From a virus, in IMG/VR virus record IMGVR_UViG_3300031758_000043, positions 1 through 64,000 of that record: a DNA stretch of 64,000 nt. One strand, 5' to 3'. The translations under genes and the position numbers were made by a program. The notes beneath the pieces were generated by a model, which worked only from the letters and a program-made list of their open reading frames with translations, did not search any database and was not told the DNA's origin. This document shows, piece by piece, positions 37,340 through 46,116 of this stretch; position 1 is the first letter of the stretch; the number at the start of each line of letters is the position of its first letter.

Positions 37340-38536
37340 ATGGCAAAAGTGAATGACGCTATCTCAGCGTTCAACAAATTCAATGACCTCCTTGAAAAGA
37401 AAGTAAAATCGAAAGTTTCCTTAATGGGATTTTCGGACATCGATGAGTACATTCCTACTGGAAACTATTTACTAAATGCTCAAATCTCAGGTTCAGTATT
37501 TGGCGGTTATCCAAACACACGTAGCATAGGCATTGCTGGTGATTCTGGCGCAGGAAAGACTTTCTTGTGTCTAAACGCTGTACGAGAGCTTCAAAAGAAA
37601 GATTATTTCGTCTTTTATATAGATACTGAGGGAGCAATCGACAGATCAGACTACATCAAGTTTGGAGTAGACCTAGAGAAATTAAAGTATCTTCGTATGG
37701 GTCTAATCAGCGACGTCAAGTTCTTTATCAATGACTTTATTGATACGATGAAGGAGAACCCTGGACTTAAAGCAGCAATCTTTGTTGATTCAGTTGGAAT
37801 GCTTGATACTGATAAAAGCAAGAGAGACATGGACGCTGGTAAAAATGCAGCAGACATGGGACTAAGATCTAAGGAGCTTCGTGCGATGTTTAAGTCATTT
37901 ACCCTAGATCTTTCAAACTTGAAAGTTCCATTCCTGTTTACCAATCATACGTATGCCTCAATGGATCAGTATACTCCTAAAGGAATGTCTGGAGGAGGCG
38001 GTCCTGAGTTTTCAGCCTCAATCATCTTGATGTTAAGTAAAGGAACTTTGCGTGATGAGACCAAGACTACTACTGGAATCATTGTTAGATCCAAGACTAG
38101 AAAGAATCGATTAGCTAAGCCTATCGATATCGAGTTTCACATCTCCTTTCATAAGGGAATGAATCAATTTGTCGGCCTTGAGCAATTCGTGAGTTGGGAA
38201 AACTGTGGAGTAGGTAGAGGAAATAAACTTACTGAAAAGGAGTTCTCAAAACTTAAACCTGATGAGCAGTCTCTCTGTTCAGAGTTCGACGTCGATGGAG
38301 AAAAGTTTTATTTTCTTCCTAAGAAGCTAGGAAAGAACTATGTGATTCGACACAATGGTGACTTAGTACCAGTAAAAGATTTCTTTTCAGCTCGTCTCTT
38401 TACTCAAGAGGTCTTACAGGAATTAGATGAAAAAGTAATCAAGCCAACTTTTAAGTTTCCTGAATCTCAAGACGAAATAGATCTTTTAGAGAATGATGAA
38501 CTTGGAAATTTGACCGACGATGAGGACTCGCTCTAA
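37340..38536 (+). CDS. uvsX: RecA-like recombinase UvsX
   Basis: A 398-residue strand-exchange protein. Walker A 'GDSGAGKT' lies at 67-74 and Walker B at 'AAIFVDSVGML'. 'FTNHTYAS...SGGGGPEFSAS' matches the RecA/UvsX L2 region. Length equals T4 UvsX (about 391). The tail 'NLTDDEDSL' is acidic like those of gp32 and the helicase. It overlaps the next gene by 17 bp. It acts with gp32 and gp46/47 in recombination-dependent replication. Confidence 0.92.
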   Translation: MAKVNDAISAFNKFNDLLEKKVKSKVSLMGFSDIDEYIPTGNYLLNAQISGSVFGGYPNTRSIGIAGDSGAGKTFLCLNAVRELQKKDYFVFYIDTEGAIDRSDYIKFGVDLEKLKYLRMGLISDVKFFINDFIDTMKENPGLKAAIFVDSVGMLDTDKSKRDMDAGKNAADMGLRSKELRAMFKSFTLDLSNLKVPFLFTNHTYASMDQYTPKGMSGGGGPEFSASIILMLSKGTLRDETKTTTGIIVRSKTRKNRLAKPIDIEFHISFHKGMNQFVGLEQFVSWENCGVGRGNKLTEKEFSKLKPDEQSLCSEFDVDGEKFYFLPKKLGKNYVIRHNGDLVPVKDFFSARLFTQEVLQELDEKVIKPTFKFPESQDEIDLLENDELGNLTDDEDSL

Positions 38537-38852
38537 TCTTCCTATAAAGTACTATTTAGGGCTTCATAATGAGGAAGGACTAAGTGATAAGTTTTCCATT
38601 CTTTTTGAGATCTCACAATACTTAATTAGGGTCCATGAATCCAAAGGAAAGACTCTTGATATAGAATCAATGAAGTTCTCGTCTAAATCTCTAAAATATG
38701 TTTTTGGAGATAGGATAAAAGATGAAACCTTTAAGTTAACTCTAGTTAAATCATTAAAGGAACTTATTTCTGACGAGTATATTAGACCTCAGGGAGATTT
38801 CATGTTCTTTACTAAAAAAAGCATAACACATTTTTACATCATAAATGATTGA
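38520..38852 (+). CDS. Small protein between uvsX and helicase
   Basis: A 110-residue basic protein overlapping uvsX at its 5' end and the helicase at its 3' end. The pattern of helices followed by 'DEYIRPQGDFMFFTKKS' could be a winged-helix fold. T4 has gene 40 in the same uvsX-41 interval, but I cannot see sequence homology, so only the position is shared. Confidence 0.6.
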   Translation: MRTRSNLPIKYYLGLHNEEGLSDKFSILFEISQYLIRVHESKGKTLDIESMKFSSKSLKYVFGDRIKDETFKLTLVKSLKELISDEYIRPQGDFMFFTKKSITHFYIIND

Positions 38853-40326
38853 TTTTACCGAAAATATCGACTCTTTAGAGCTAATGGTTTGGAACTTTGT
38901 CCTGAATCCCAATAACGATTCAAGTGAGCTTCGTCCATCTAACCATGATTCTCTAAGAAGAGAGGAACTGATCACAATGATCAAGCCAAACTATTTTAAT
39001 GATGACGATCGGTTAGAATCATTCAAAGCAGCGTTAAAGTTTTTTAGGGAATATGAAAAGATTCCAAATCGAAAAGAACTAAGAAGCTATTTAGACTTGA
39101 TCCATGTGAACCTAACAGAGGATGAGTTTGAAAACCTGTACTCATTCAACCTAAAAGAATACAATTATGACTATCTATATAGTTACGTCAGAGCCTTTAT
39201 TCTTCTGAGGAATCTAAATCTTACTGTTCAGGATCTATTTACTTATTTAAAGACGACTGTGATCGATCCTAAAAACATCGATAAAGTATCAGAAAAAGTT
39301 AGGAATGATATTTCAAACAAGCTAGCGCTAAACTTTTCTAGTGCAGATACTGGCCTAAACTTCTTTAATCCAGACTCTCACATTCAAATCTCAAAAGAAG
39401 GAAGCCCTACCGGTTTTCCTTTTCTAGACAAGGTGCAAGGTGGTGGCTGGAATTCAAAGTCGCTAGTCGTTTTCCAGGGAAGACCAAAGGTTGGTAAGTC
39501 AATGGTATTAGGAAACATCGCAGCACGATCCTTTCTTTCAGGCAATGTTACTGGCTTGGTGACAGTGGAATTAGCTGACCGTGCCTACATGAAAAGAATC
39601 GGCTCAAACATCCTAAGTATCAAATCTGAGGATTATGCAAAGGTGACTGACTCTCAAGCGGCCGTCTTAATTCAACAAAAGATCGAAGAACTTCGTCTTT
39701 CTGGTAGACATGTTGGTGAACTGATAGTAAAGGAATTTCCTACTGGAGGAGCGACTGCTATTGACATTGAGAATTACTTTATTAGACTTGAACAAAAACT
39801 AAATAAGAAATTTAAGGTCATAGTGGTCGATTACTTGAATCTACTTAAACCCATCAACAATCAGAATGGTCTCTATGAAAAGATCAAAGCAATCTCCGAG
39901 GAACTTAGAGGAGTCGCGATGAGAAACGAATGGTGTATAATCAGTGCCACTCAAATTCGTAGAGAGGACATTGATAACTTTGACTTAGGCATGGATTCAG
40001 TCGCAGAGTCCTTTGGATTGATCCACACAGTGGACGCCCTATTTGGTCTAATGCGAAGCCCTCTTGAGAGCAGGATGAAGATCAAAGTAATAGCGAATAG
40101 AGATAACGGCTATGAAGAAAGCTATAAGTTCTATACGATGCACAAAGATTACTTTAGGCTTTCTGAAGAGAATGGAGTAAATAGTGAATTCTACAGCGAC
40201 GACGAAGAAGTTAGTCGACTTGCTGATGAATTAAGAAATGAATATTCTGAATTGAATACAAACTCAACGTCACCAGTCAATACCCCATCGGATGATGACT
40301 ATGACTCCCTATTCAATTCAATCTAA
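38845..40326 (+). CDS. 41: Replicative DnaB-type helicase gp41
   Basis: A 493-residue hexameric helicase. Walker A 'FQGRPKVGKSMV', Walker B 'VIVVDYLNLLK' and 'ISATQIRRED' (RecA-fold sensor) are visible in the C-terminal domain, and the N-terminal domain is helical. Length is close to T4 gp41 (475). It ends 'DDDYDSLFNSI', nearly the same as the gp32 tail. It lies directly after uvsX, as in T4. Confidence 0.9.
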   Translation: MIDFTENIDSLELMVWNFVLNPNNDSSELRPSNHDSLRREELITMIKPNYFNDDDRLESFKAALKFFREYEKIPNRKELRSYLDLIHVNLTEDEFENLYSFNLKEYNYDYLYSYVRAFILLRNLNLTVQDLFTYLKTTVIDPKNIDKVSEKVRNDISNKLALNFSSADTGLNFFNPDSHIQISKEGSPTGFPFLDKVQGGGWNSKSLVVFQGRPKVGKSMVLGNIAARSFLSGNVTGLVTVELADRAYMKRIGSNILSIKSEDYAKVTDSQAAVLIQQKIEELRLSGRHVGELIVKEFPTGGATAIDIENYFIRLEQKLNKKFKVIVVDYLNLLKPINNQNGLYEKIKAISEELRGVAMRNEWCIISATQIRREDIDNFDLGMDSVAESFGLIHTVDALFGLMRSPLESRMKIKVIANRDNGYEESYKFYTMHKDYFRLSEENGVNSEFYSDDEEVSRLADELRNEYSELNTNSTSPVNTPSDDDYDSLFNSI

Positions 40327-40342
40327 AAATAATCGAACATGA

Positions 40343-40900
40343 ATGACGATAGACGATTTTACAGAAGAATTTGAAAACGAAGAGACCCAGAGTTTTGAGA
40401 TTCGCGAAGATAAAATATTTAACAATAGCTATTATAACGGCGATAAACTAAAGGATTCTGATGAATATGAGTTTTCAAAAAAGATATCAGTCGCATCGGA
40501 CTACTCAGATAACTACTTAAAGGACCTTTATGATTATGAAGAGCAGCTAGAATCAAAGTTCATACTTGATGCGATCTTTGATCTATTTCAAACGGACGAG
40601 ATATTATTAACCTATACCTCTGCCCTTTCTAAGGACAAGAACTTGCCGAAGGTGAAACTCTCAAAAGAGGACATCAATCTCATCTTCAATACAGTTCATG
40701 AAAACTTGGATTTGGCTGCACATGGAATAAGTTTCTACAGTCCAATTTACATATTGGAAGCAATCTCATCAATCTCTTCAATGGAATATAAAAAGATATT
40801 TGATGCCTTGGAAACAGACACTCAAGAAATCCTAATAATTGAACTAAATAAGAAATACCGATTCCTAGACGGAAAGATGAACAAAAAAAAGATACACTAA
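40343..40900 (+). CDS. Hypothetical acidic protein
   Basis: A 185-residue protein, strongly acidic in its first 60 residues and helical afterwards, with a basic KMNKKKIH end. No motif is recognised. It begins 16 bp after the helicase and overlaps the next start by one base. The place suggests a replication-module accessory, with no direct evidence. Confidence 0.6.
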   Translation: MTIDDFTEEFENEETQSFEIREDKIFNNSYYNGDKLKDSDEYEFSKKISVASDYSDNYLKDLYDYEEQLESKFILDAIFDLFQTDEILLTYTSALSKDKNLPKVKLSKEDINLIFNTVHENLDLAAHGISFYSPIYILEAISSISSMEYKKIFDALETDTQEILIIELNKKYRFLDGKMNKKKIH

Positions 40901-41127
40901 TGACTTGGATAAAATTTACTCACACTGGTGGAACTTCATATCTTAATCTTGACCAGTACTATACTTTTGAGGAGACTGCACCCGCAGTTTTGACTTTCTA
41001 TGATGCTGGTTCAGGATCGGCCACTAACTACACTTTCTCTTCAGCTTCTGCTTTGGCAACATTTGTTAAGAAACTTGAGAGCCTTTCTAGAGTAATTGAT
41101 ATTGATCAGTTATCTATACAAGCATGA
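40900..41127 (+). CDS. Small beta-rich protein
   Basis: A 75-residue protein with alternating Thr/Ser/Tyr strands ('YLNLDQYYTFEETAPAVLTF') and a C-terminal helix. It overlaps the gp47 start by 4 bp. No family is recognised. Confidence 0.6.
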   Translation: MTWIKFTHTGGTSYLNLDQYYTFEETAPAVLTFYDAGSGSATNYTFSSASALATFVKKLESLSRVIDIDQLSIQA

Positions 41128-42230
41128 CATTAAAAGGAGTTCGCAAAATATTTGTCTTGGGTGATCTTCACCTAGGCGTAAGAAATAACTCGTTAGAGTG
41201 GTCGGAAATACAAAGCGATTTTCTTCTGGACTTTTTCTTAAAGAAAGTAGATGAAGAAGGATTTGATCCTGAACAGGACATACTCGTACAGGTAGGGGAT
41301 TGGAATCACGTCAGAGAATCTACTAATACTAGAATCTATAAGCTTTCCTTGAAGATTGCTGAAAAGTTGACCTCCAAGTTCAAGAGAGGCGTTTTTGTGA
41401 TCTTGGGAAATCATGATGTGTATTATAAAGATCGAACTGATACTCACTCACTAGAGGGATTTGATAAGATTTATGAAAACTTTCACGTATTCGAAGAGCC
41501 TGAGACACTGACGATAAACTCCCATCGATTCTTAATGATGCCTTGGGTGGAAAACTTGGAAGATCTCAAGAAAAAGGTTTCATCTAGACCAGCAGACTTT
41601 GTTTTTTGTCATGCTGACATCAAGGGATTTAGCTTGAATTCCTTTCAAAAGCTTGAACACGGCCTAGAGGGAAAGGACTTGAGTCCATTCAAGAGAATTT
41701 ATTCAGGTCACATCCACATTCGACAAGAGAAGGGTAACGTGCTCTATGTCGGCACTCCATACGAGATGGACAGGGGAGATCGAGGAAACACTAAAGGCTT
41801 CTACGTACTAGACGTTAGCGGAAAAGAGGTTTCTGAAAAGTTCATTGAGAATACAGTATCCCCTAGACACGTAAAACACGACGTGTATGATCTTCTAAAC
41901 TTAAACTTGGAAGAGATCGCTGAACTATTTAAGAACAACTTTGTGGATCTTACTATCGAGTCCTCTTTTTCTCAAAGATTTCCAATGTCTCAGTTTACTG
42001 AGATGATCAAGGATCTTGGGCATCGTCGAGCTGAATTTTTCTCCTATTCTAGAGAACAGCTTAAAAAGAACAGTGAGGTTGAGATAGATTCAAGCTATGA
42101 GTATAACATCTTTACAATACTAGATGAGAATCTTCGTGAAATGAACCTACCTGACAGTCAGGCATCTCTGATAAGCTCCACATTCAAGGAGATCTATGAT
42201 TCTTTAAAAAACACTAAACAATACGATTAA
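41124..42230 (+). CDS. 47: Recombination nuclease subunit gp47 (Mre11/SbcD-like)
   Basis: A 368-residue calcineurin-like phosphoesterase. Metal motifs appear in order: 'LGDLHLGVRN' (DxH), 'QVGDWNHV' (GD), 'ILGNHDVYY' (GNHD), 'FCHAD' and 'SGHIHIR' (GHxH). It pairs with gp46 to resect DNA ends for recombination-dependent replication, as in T4. It overlaps gp46 by one base (TAATG). Confidence 0.93.
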   Translation: MTLKGVRKIFVLGDLHLGVRNNSLEWSEIQSDFLLDFFLKKVDEEGFDPEQDILVQVGDWNHVRESTNTRIYKLSLKIAEKLTSKFKRGVFVILGNHDVYYKDRTDTHSLEGFDKIYENFHVFEEPETLTINSHRFLMMPWVENLEDLKKKVSSRPADFVFCHADIKGFSLNSFQKLEHGLEGKDLSPFKRIYSGHIHIRQEKGNVLYVGTPYEMDRGDRGNTKGFYVLDVSGKEVSEKFIENTVSPRHVKHDVYDLLNLNLEEIAELFKNNFVDLTIESSFSQRFPMSQFTEMIKDLGHRRAEFFSYSREQLKKNSEVEIDSSYEYNIFTILDENLREMNLPDSQASLISSTFKEIYDSLKNTKQYD

Positions 42231-43897
42231 TGAGGTTACAGGAATTTTCTTATAAGAACATCATATCCTATGGAAACAAGCTTCAGACTTTTAAGTTTGA
42301 TGACGGTCCTCGCCTCATTCTAGTGGAGGGAGAAAACGGTGCTGGAAAGTCTTCTATCAAAGAAGCTCTGACCGTTTCAATATACGGCAGATCAGCTATT
42401 CGAAAGATGAAGGATATTCCAAACTGGATAAATCGAAACGCTTACACTAACGTAAAATTCGTCACTAATTCAGGAGAATCTATCGAAATAGACAGAGGAA
42501 TCGATCCAAATTTTAGTGACATCAAGATAAACGGTGCTCACTTCAATCTTCCAGACAAGAGAAAGGTCGATGAATTCATTGAGGAAGAACTAGTAAAGAT
42601 CCCATTTACAGTCTTTTGTAATACAATCTCTCTTTCCTTTGATGACTTTAAGTCCTTTGCTAACTTAAGCAAGGACGATAAGAGAAAGATCATAGACCGA
42701 ATATTTGGGATAGACATCCTAAGCGATATGCGAGCTAAGGTCAAGGACAAGCTTAGGGAAAACAAGTCAGAGCTTGACCTTCTTGAACTTGCGACTTCAC
42801 GAAACGAATCAAATCTTTCTAATTATCGGGACCAGCTGGATTCCCTAAAGAATAGGCTTGCTAAAAAGAAAGAAGAACTCACTGAGAAGCTTCAAGCAGA
42901 GATTAAATCAAAAAAGAAAGAGGTAGACTCTGCACTACAAAAAAAGAACGATCACCAAACCAAGATAAAAGACAATGCTGCTCTGCTTACCAGTGCAAAA
43001 CAGGACAGAGATAAGATGAAATCTTCTATTTCTGATCTTTCCTCTAAGTTAAATCTCTACTCAAAGAATAGGTGCCCTCATTGTCTAAATGACCTTCACT
43101 CTGACTCCTCAGTTGAGATAAAAGAAAAGATTGAACAGAAATTAGACGCTCTAAAAAAGAGTCTTCCTGATGCTCAGAAGAAGGTGGAAGATCTAGATGA
43201 GCTTGCGACTTCTCTTCTTTTTGATAAAGGCGATATCGATTCAGACTACTTCAATCGAAAGGCTGAACTGAGCGGATTGGAGAACTCACTCGAGGCTGCT
43301 CAGGAGACAGACAATCCGGAAGAAGTGTCTTCAATCACCAAGATCATAACTGATCTAGAGACTCAAATGAAGACTGATCAGAACTCCTCTTACTCTTTGA
43401 CTGAATCTCGTAATCTTTATCTTAGGCTAGACGATCTCCTCTCTGATTCCGGAATAAAGAAATCAATGATCGACAAGATCATCCCTACCCTAAATAGTAG
43501 GATACTTGAGATTTCAGAAAAATTAGAATTTAAGTTTCAATTTGAGTTCAATAATGAGTTTGATCCGGTCATCACCTATTTAGGAATGCAGGTCTCACCA
43601 GACAGCCTCTCTAGCGGTCAGCGAAAAAAGATGAATCTAATCATCCTACTCGCTTTTATTGAGATCATCAAAATGAAACACAATCACATGAACGTGATGT
43701 TTTTAGATGAAATCTTTAGTTCTTTAGACAAGATCAATGTGTATAAAGCGATCGAGATCCTTAAAGAATACGCGATAAAATACAACATGACCATTTTTGT
43801 TGTGTCGCATGAAGCTTTACCTGAAGAGTTCTTTGATTATAAAATCATGGTGAATCAAGTAGATCATTTTTCTGAGATGGAAATAATTAAAATCTAA
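42230..43897 (+). CDS. 46: Recombination nuclease subunit gp46 (Rad50/SbcC-like)
   Basis: A 555-residue SMC-like ATPase. Walker A 'VEGENGAGKSS' lies near residues 34-44, two coiled-coil arms flank a zinc hook 'NRCPHCLND' near 284, and the C-terminal part has signature 'DSLSSGQRKKM', Walker B 'MFLDEIFSSLD' and the H-loop 'VVSHEALP'. Length matches T4 gp46 (560). With gp47 it makes the end-processing complex. Confidence 0.93.
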   Translation: MRLQEFSYKNIISYGNKLQTFKFDDGPRLILVEGENGAGKSSIKEALTVSIYGRSAIRKMKDIPNWINRNAYTNVKFVTNSGESIEIDRGIDPNFSDIKINGAHFNLPDKRKVDEFIEEELVKIPFTVFCNTISLSFDDFKSFANLSKDDKRKIIDRIFGIDILSDMRAKVKDKLRENKSELDLLELATSRNESNLSNYRDQLDSLKNRLAKKKEELTEKLQAEIKSKKKEVDSALQKKNDHQTKIKDNAALLTSAKQDRDKMKSSISDLSSKLNLYSKNRCPHCLNDLHSDSSVEIKEKIEQKLDALKKSLPDAQKKVEDLDELATSLLFDKGDIDSDYFNRKAELSGLENSLEAAQETDNPEEVSSITKIITDLETQMKTDQNSSYSLTESRNLYLRLDDLLSDSGIKKSMIDKIIPTLNSRILEISEKLEFKFQFEFNNEFDPVITYLGMQVSPDSLSSGQRKKMNLIILLAFIEIIKMKHNHMNVMFLDEIFSSLDKINVYKAIEILKEYAIKYNMTIFVVSHEALPEEFFDYKIMVNQVDHFSEMEIIKI

Positions 43898-43949
43898 TCG
43901 AATCTTTGTATATTTATTCAAATCGTGAAACTTTTTTACGATCACTGAA

Positions 43950-43955
43950 TATAAT
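43950..43955 (+). promoter_or_regulatory. TATAAT promoter element with very short leader
   Basis: TATAAT ends 7 bp before the ATG at 43963, similar to the 6-bp spacing at the UV endonuclease gene. It would give a leaderless or nearly leaderless message. Confidence 0.4.
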
Positions 43956-43962
43956 ATATAGC

Positions 43963-44199
43963 ATGAAGACAAAGATTCACATCAATCAACATCATATTAG
44001 ATCTAATAAGACCAGCGGTACTGATCTTCCTGTTGTGACTATAAAGCAGGGAAAGAAGAACACCTACTGCAATGAAGTGGAGATCATGGGACCTAGTAAA
44101 ATAGTCTATGGTGGTCATGGGTGTGATGCAAAAGCTTTACTTAGTTGTGGAGCTAGAGTAATTATTGAGACTGAAAGCGAAATTAAAATACTAAGATAA
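43963..44199 (+). CDS. Conserved small phage-type protein
   Basis: 78 residues from ATG 43963 (MKTKIHINQHHIRSNKTSGT). A longer in-frame start at 43906 would include the TATAAT element and is disfavoured. The sequence is a compact beta protein with 'PVVTIKQGKKNTYCNEVEIM' and 'GARVIIETES'. Proteins with this start are common in phages and have no known function. It stops 1 bp before the next gene. Confidence 0.65.
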   Translation: MKTKIHINQHHIRSNKTSGTDLPVVTIKQGKKNTYCNEVEIMGPSKIVYGGHGCDAKALLSCGARVIIETESEIKILR

Positions 44200-44200
44200 C

Positions 44201-45073
44201 ATGATAATCTATCAATCAAGAGGATTTGCAGAAGTATATGAGGAAGCTCTTTACGATCTAATCAAGCATCCTGAGTATACTACTCAACCTAGAGACATGA
44301 AGATCAAGGAGAACTGTGACGTTGCTCTAGTAATTGAGGATCCTCTCTCTTGTCTATACACAAATCCAGAAAGGTCTTCCCAATCTAAATACATCGCTGC
44401 CGAGCTCCTATGGTATTTTATGGGCAGAAATGATGTTGAGTACATCTCAAAGTTTGCCAAGTTTTGGGAATCGATCAAAAACGATGATGATACTGTAAAC
44501 TCATCGTATGGAAACCTTCTCTTTACTAACAAGAATGAGCATGGGTTAACTCAATATCAATGGGCATTAGAATCATTAGTTAAGGACAAGGATTCACGAC
44601 AAGCGATCCTGCACTTTAACTTGCCTATCCATCAGAGATACGGTAATAAGGATTTTGTTTGCACAGTATATGGGATCTTTCAGATTAGGAACAATAAGCT
44701 AAACTTTACCGTTCACATGCGCAGCAATGACGTGATCTTAGGTCTTCCGACTGATGTTGCTTTCTTTGCGACTCTGCAGAGTCAGATGTTAAAACATCTA
44801 AGACACGAAGGTGGATATACTAATTTAGAGTTAGGCATATACACTCACATCGCGAACTCATTCCACGTTTACGAGAGACACTTTGATCTTGTTGAGCGAA
44901 TGATCAAGCATAAGTTTGAGCCGGACTCAATTCCAAAAGTTGAGTGTAACTTAATTAAAACAGATGGCGCTCCGACATCAGCATTCAGTTACCTGTTTGA
45001 TGTACAGGACAGGATCGTTGCAGCAACCGGCGATGACCTATTTGATTGGATCCTAACTAATTTGAACTCATGA
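44201..45073 (+). CDS. 42: ThyA-family enzyme, probable dCMP hydroxymethylase
   Basis: A 290-residue thymidylate-synthase-fold enzyme. Catalytic C154 is in 'DFVCTVYGIF', and the 'HMRSNDVILGLPTDVAFF' region and 'SFHVYERHFDLV' are clear. E. coli ThyA has Asn177 eight residues after the Asp of 'RSxD', where it recognises dUMP. Here the same place is D185 ('LPTDVA'), as in T4 gp42 ('RNDYA', Asp179), which acts on dCMP. Both resemble each other in 'MRSNDV'. The enzyme therefore probably makes 5-hydroxymethyl-dCMP (or 5-methyl-dCMP). A gp56-like dCTPase and dCMP deaminase nearby support this. Plain thymidylate synthase is the alternative. Confidence 0.8.
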   Translation: MIIYQSRGFAEVYEEALYDLIKHPEYTTQPRDMKIKENCDVALVIEDPLSCLYTNPERSSQSKYIAAELLWYFMGRNDVEYISKFAKFWESIKNDDDTVNSSYGNLLFTNKNEHGLTQYQWALESLVKDKDSRQAILHFNLPIHQRYGNKDFVCTVYGIFQIRNNKLNFTVHMRSNDVILGLPTDVAFFATLQSQMLKHLRHEGGYTNLELGIYTHIANSFHVYERHFDLVERMIKHKFEPDSIPKVECNLIKTDGAPTSAFSYLFDVQDRIVAATGDDLFDWILTNLNS

Positions 45074-45327
45074 AGAATCACATTAAAAGAATACTGATCA
45101 CGATAGCTACGCTATCTTTAATCGCCTTAATATGTAACCTAACCTATGATTGGTCGGGACTGGACAAAAAGTTTGGAATGGAGTTCTCTTTCTTTCAATG
45201 GTATGCGATGGTGATACTCGCGAATCTACTCTTTCCAGGCAAAGACATTTTTAAACAACAAGAAGAAAAAAAAGATGACAACAAAGGACCTAAAATACCA
45301 CGTGACATACCTTCGCATGGCCTCTGA
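45070..45327 (+). CDS. Small membrane protein
   Basis: An 85-residue protein with two hydrophobic segments, about residues 8-24 ('ILITIATLSLIALICNL') and 40-55 ('FFQWYAMVILANLLF'), and a charged cytoplasmic-type tail. It overlaps the hydroxymethylase-like gene by 4 bp and the deaminase gene by 53 bp. Function is unknown. Confidence 0.55.
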   Translation: MKNHIKRILITIATLSLIALICNLTYDWSGLDKKFGMEFSFFQWYAMVILANLLFPGKDIFKQQEEKKDDNKGPKIPRDIPSHGL

Positions 45328-45694
45328 GTGGGCATCACTCTCTTGCTGTAAGCGAAAAAAGGTAGGCGCACTAATCGTTAAGGACGGTACGATAATCTCA
45401 GACGGATTTAATGGAACTCCTAAGGGGTTTCCAAATGACTGTGAAGACGCAGACGGCAACACTCATTGGTATGTTCTACACGCTGAGGCGAATGCCATGC
45501 TAAAGGTTGCTCGCTCTACTCAAAGCACGGAAGGTGCGACCTTATATGTTACCTACTCTCCTTGTAAAGAGTGTTCAAAGATGATAGTCCAGTCTGGAAT
45601 CAAGCGAGTGATCTATCGAGAGGAATACCGGGACCTTTCAGGAGTAAAGATATTAAGAGAGGCAGGAATAGATGTCGTTCAACTTTCAGTGTAA
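45275..45694 (+). CDS. cd: dCMP deaminase
   Basis: A 139-residue zinc deaminase. 'VLHAEANAML' (HAE) and 'SPCKECSKMI' (PCxxC) supply the zinc ligands and catalytic Glu. It converts dCMP to dUMP for thymidylate synthesis, and T4 carries the same enzyme. It lies two genes after the dCMP hydroxymethylase-like enzyme, with which it would compete for dCMP. Confidence 0.9.
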   Translation: MTTKDLKYHVTYLRMASEWASLSCCKRKKVGALIVKDGTIISDGFNGTPKGFPNDCEDADGNTHWYVLHAEANAMLKVARSTQSTEGATLYVTYSPCKECSKMIVQSGIKRVIYREEYRDLSGVKILREAGIDVVQLSV

Positions 45695-46116
45695 TGGAAA
45701 AGAGAAACATGGACATAATATTTGTTAAAGACTATAAGAGCTTCATTCAGAACTTTGGACAGAAAGAAAAGGATAACTACGTTCTAAATGTGAGCAAGTT
45801 GATCAAAGATAAATTTAGCACAAAATTCATAGTCCCAAACAAAGTACAGTCATTTCTCTTAAATTATGAGATAAAAAAGCTGCTAGACAAGGCAATCACG
45901 CTAAAGAATGATAAGTACACAAAGATAGTTTACTTGAATTCAAACTTATCCGCTGCTACCATCCTAAACACAATAGATTTTATTGAGGATGAGTACTCAG
46001 ATTTTAAGTTTTCTTACTTCTTAGTGAATTCAGAAGAGTTAGGAATTGAAGACCTTGGAGAGTCAGTCAAGATAATAAATGGAGATCAATCGTCTCCCCA
46101 CTCGTCTCCTAAGTAG
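45694..46116 (+). CDS. Hypothetical protein, convergent with late genes
   Basis: 140 residues from ATG 45694, which overlaps the deaminase stop (TAATG). It is a Lys-rich alpha/beta protein with no motif. Its last 31 bp overlap the 3' end of the minus-strand gene at 46086, with no terminator between the convergent units. Confidence 0.6.
   Translation: MEKRNMDIIFVKDYKSFIQNFGQKEKDNYVLNVSKLIKDKFSTKFIVPNKVQSFLLNYEIKKLLDKAITLKNDKYTKIVYLNSNLSAATILNTIDFIEDEYSDFKFSYFLVNSEELGIEDLGESVKIINGDQSSPHSSPK

Noticed and set aside
43906-43962. Longer start for the 78-residue protein
   Set aside because: The extension covers the TATAAT element and adds residues unlike the conserved MKTKIHI start.
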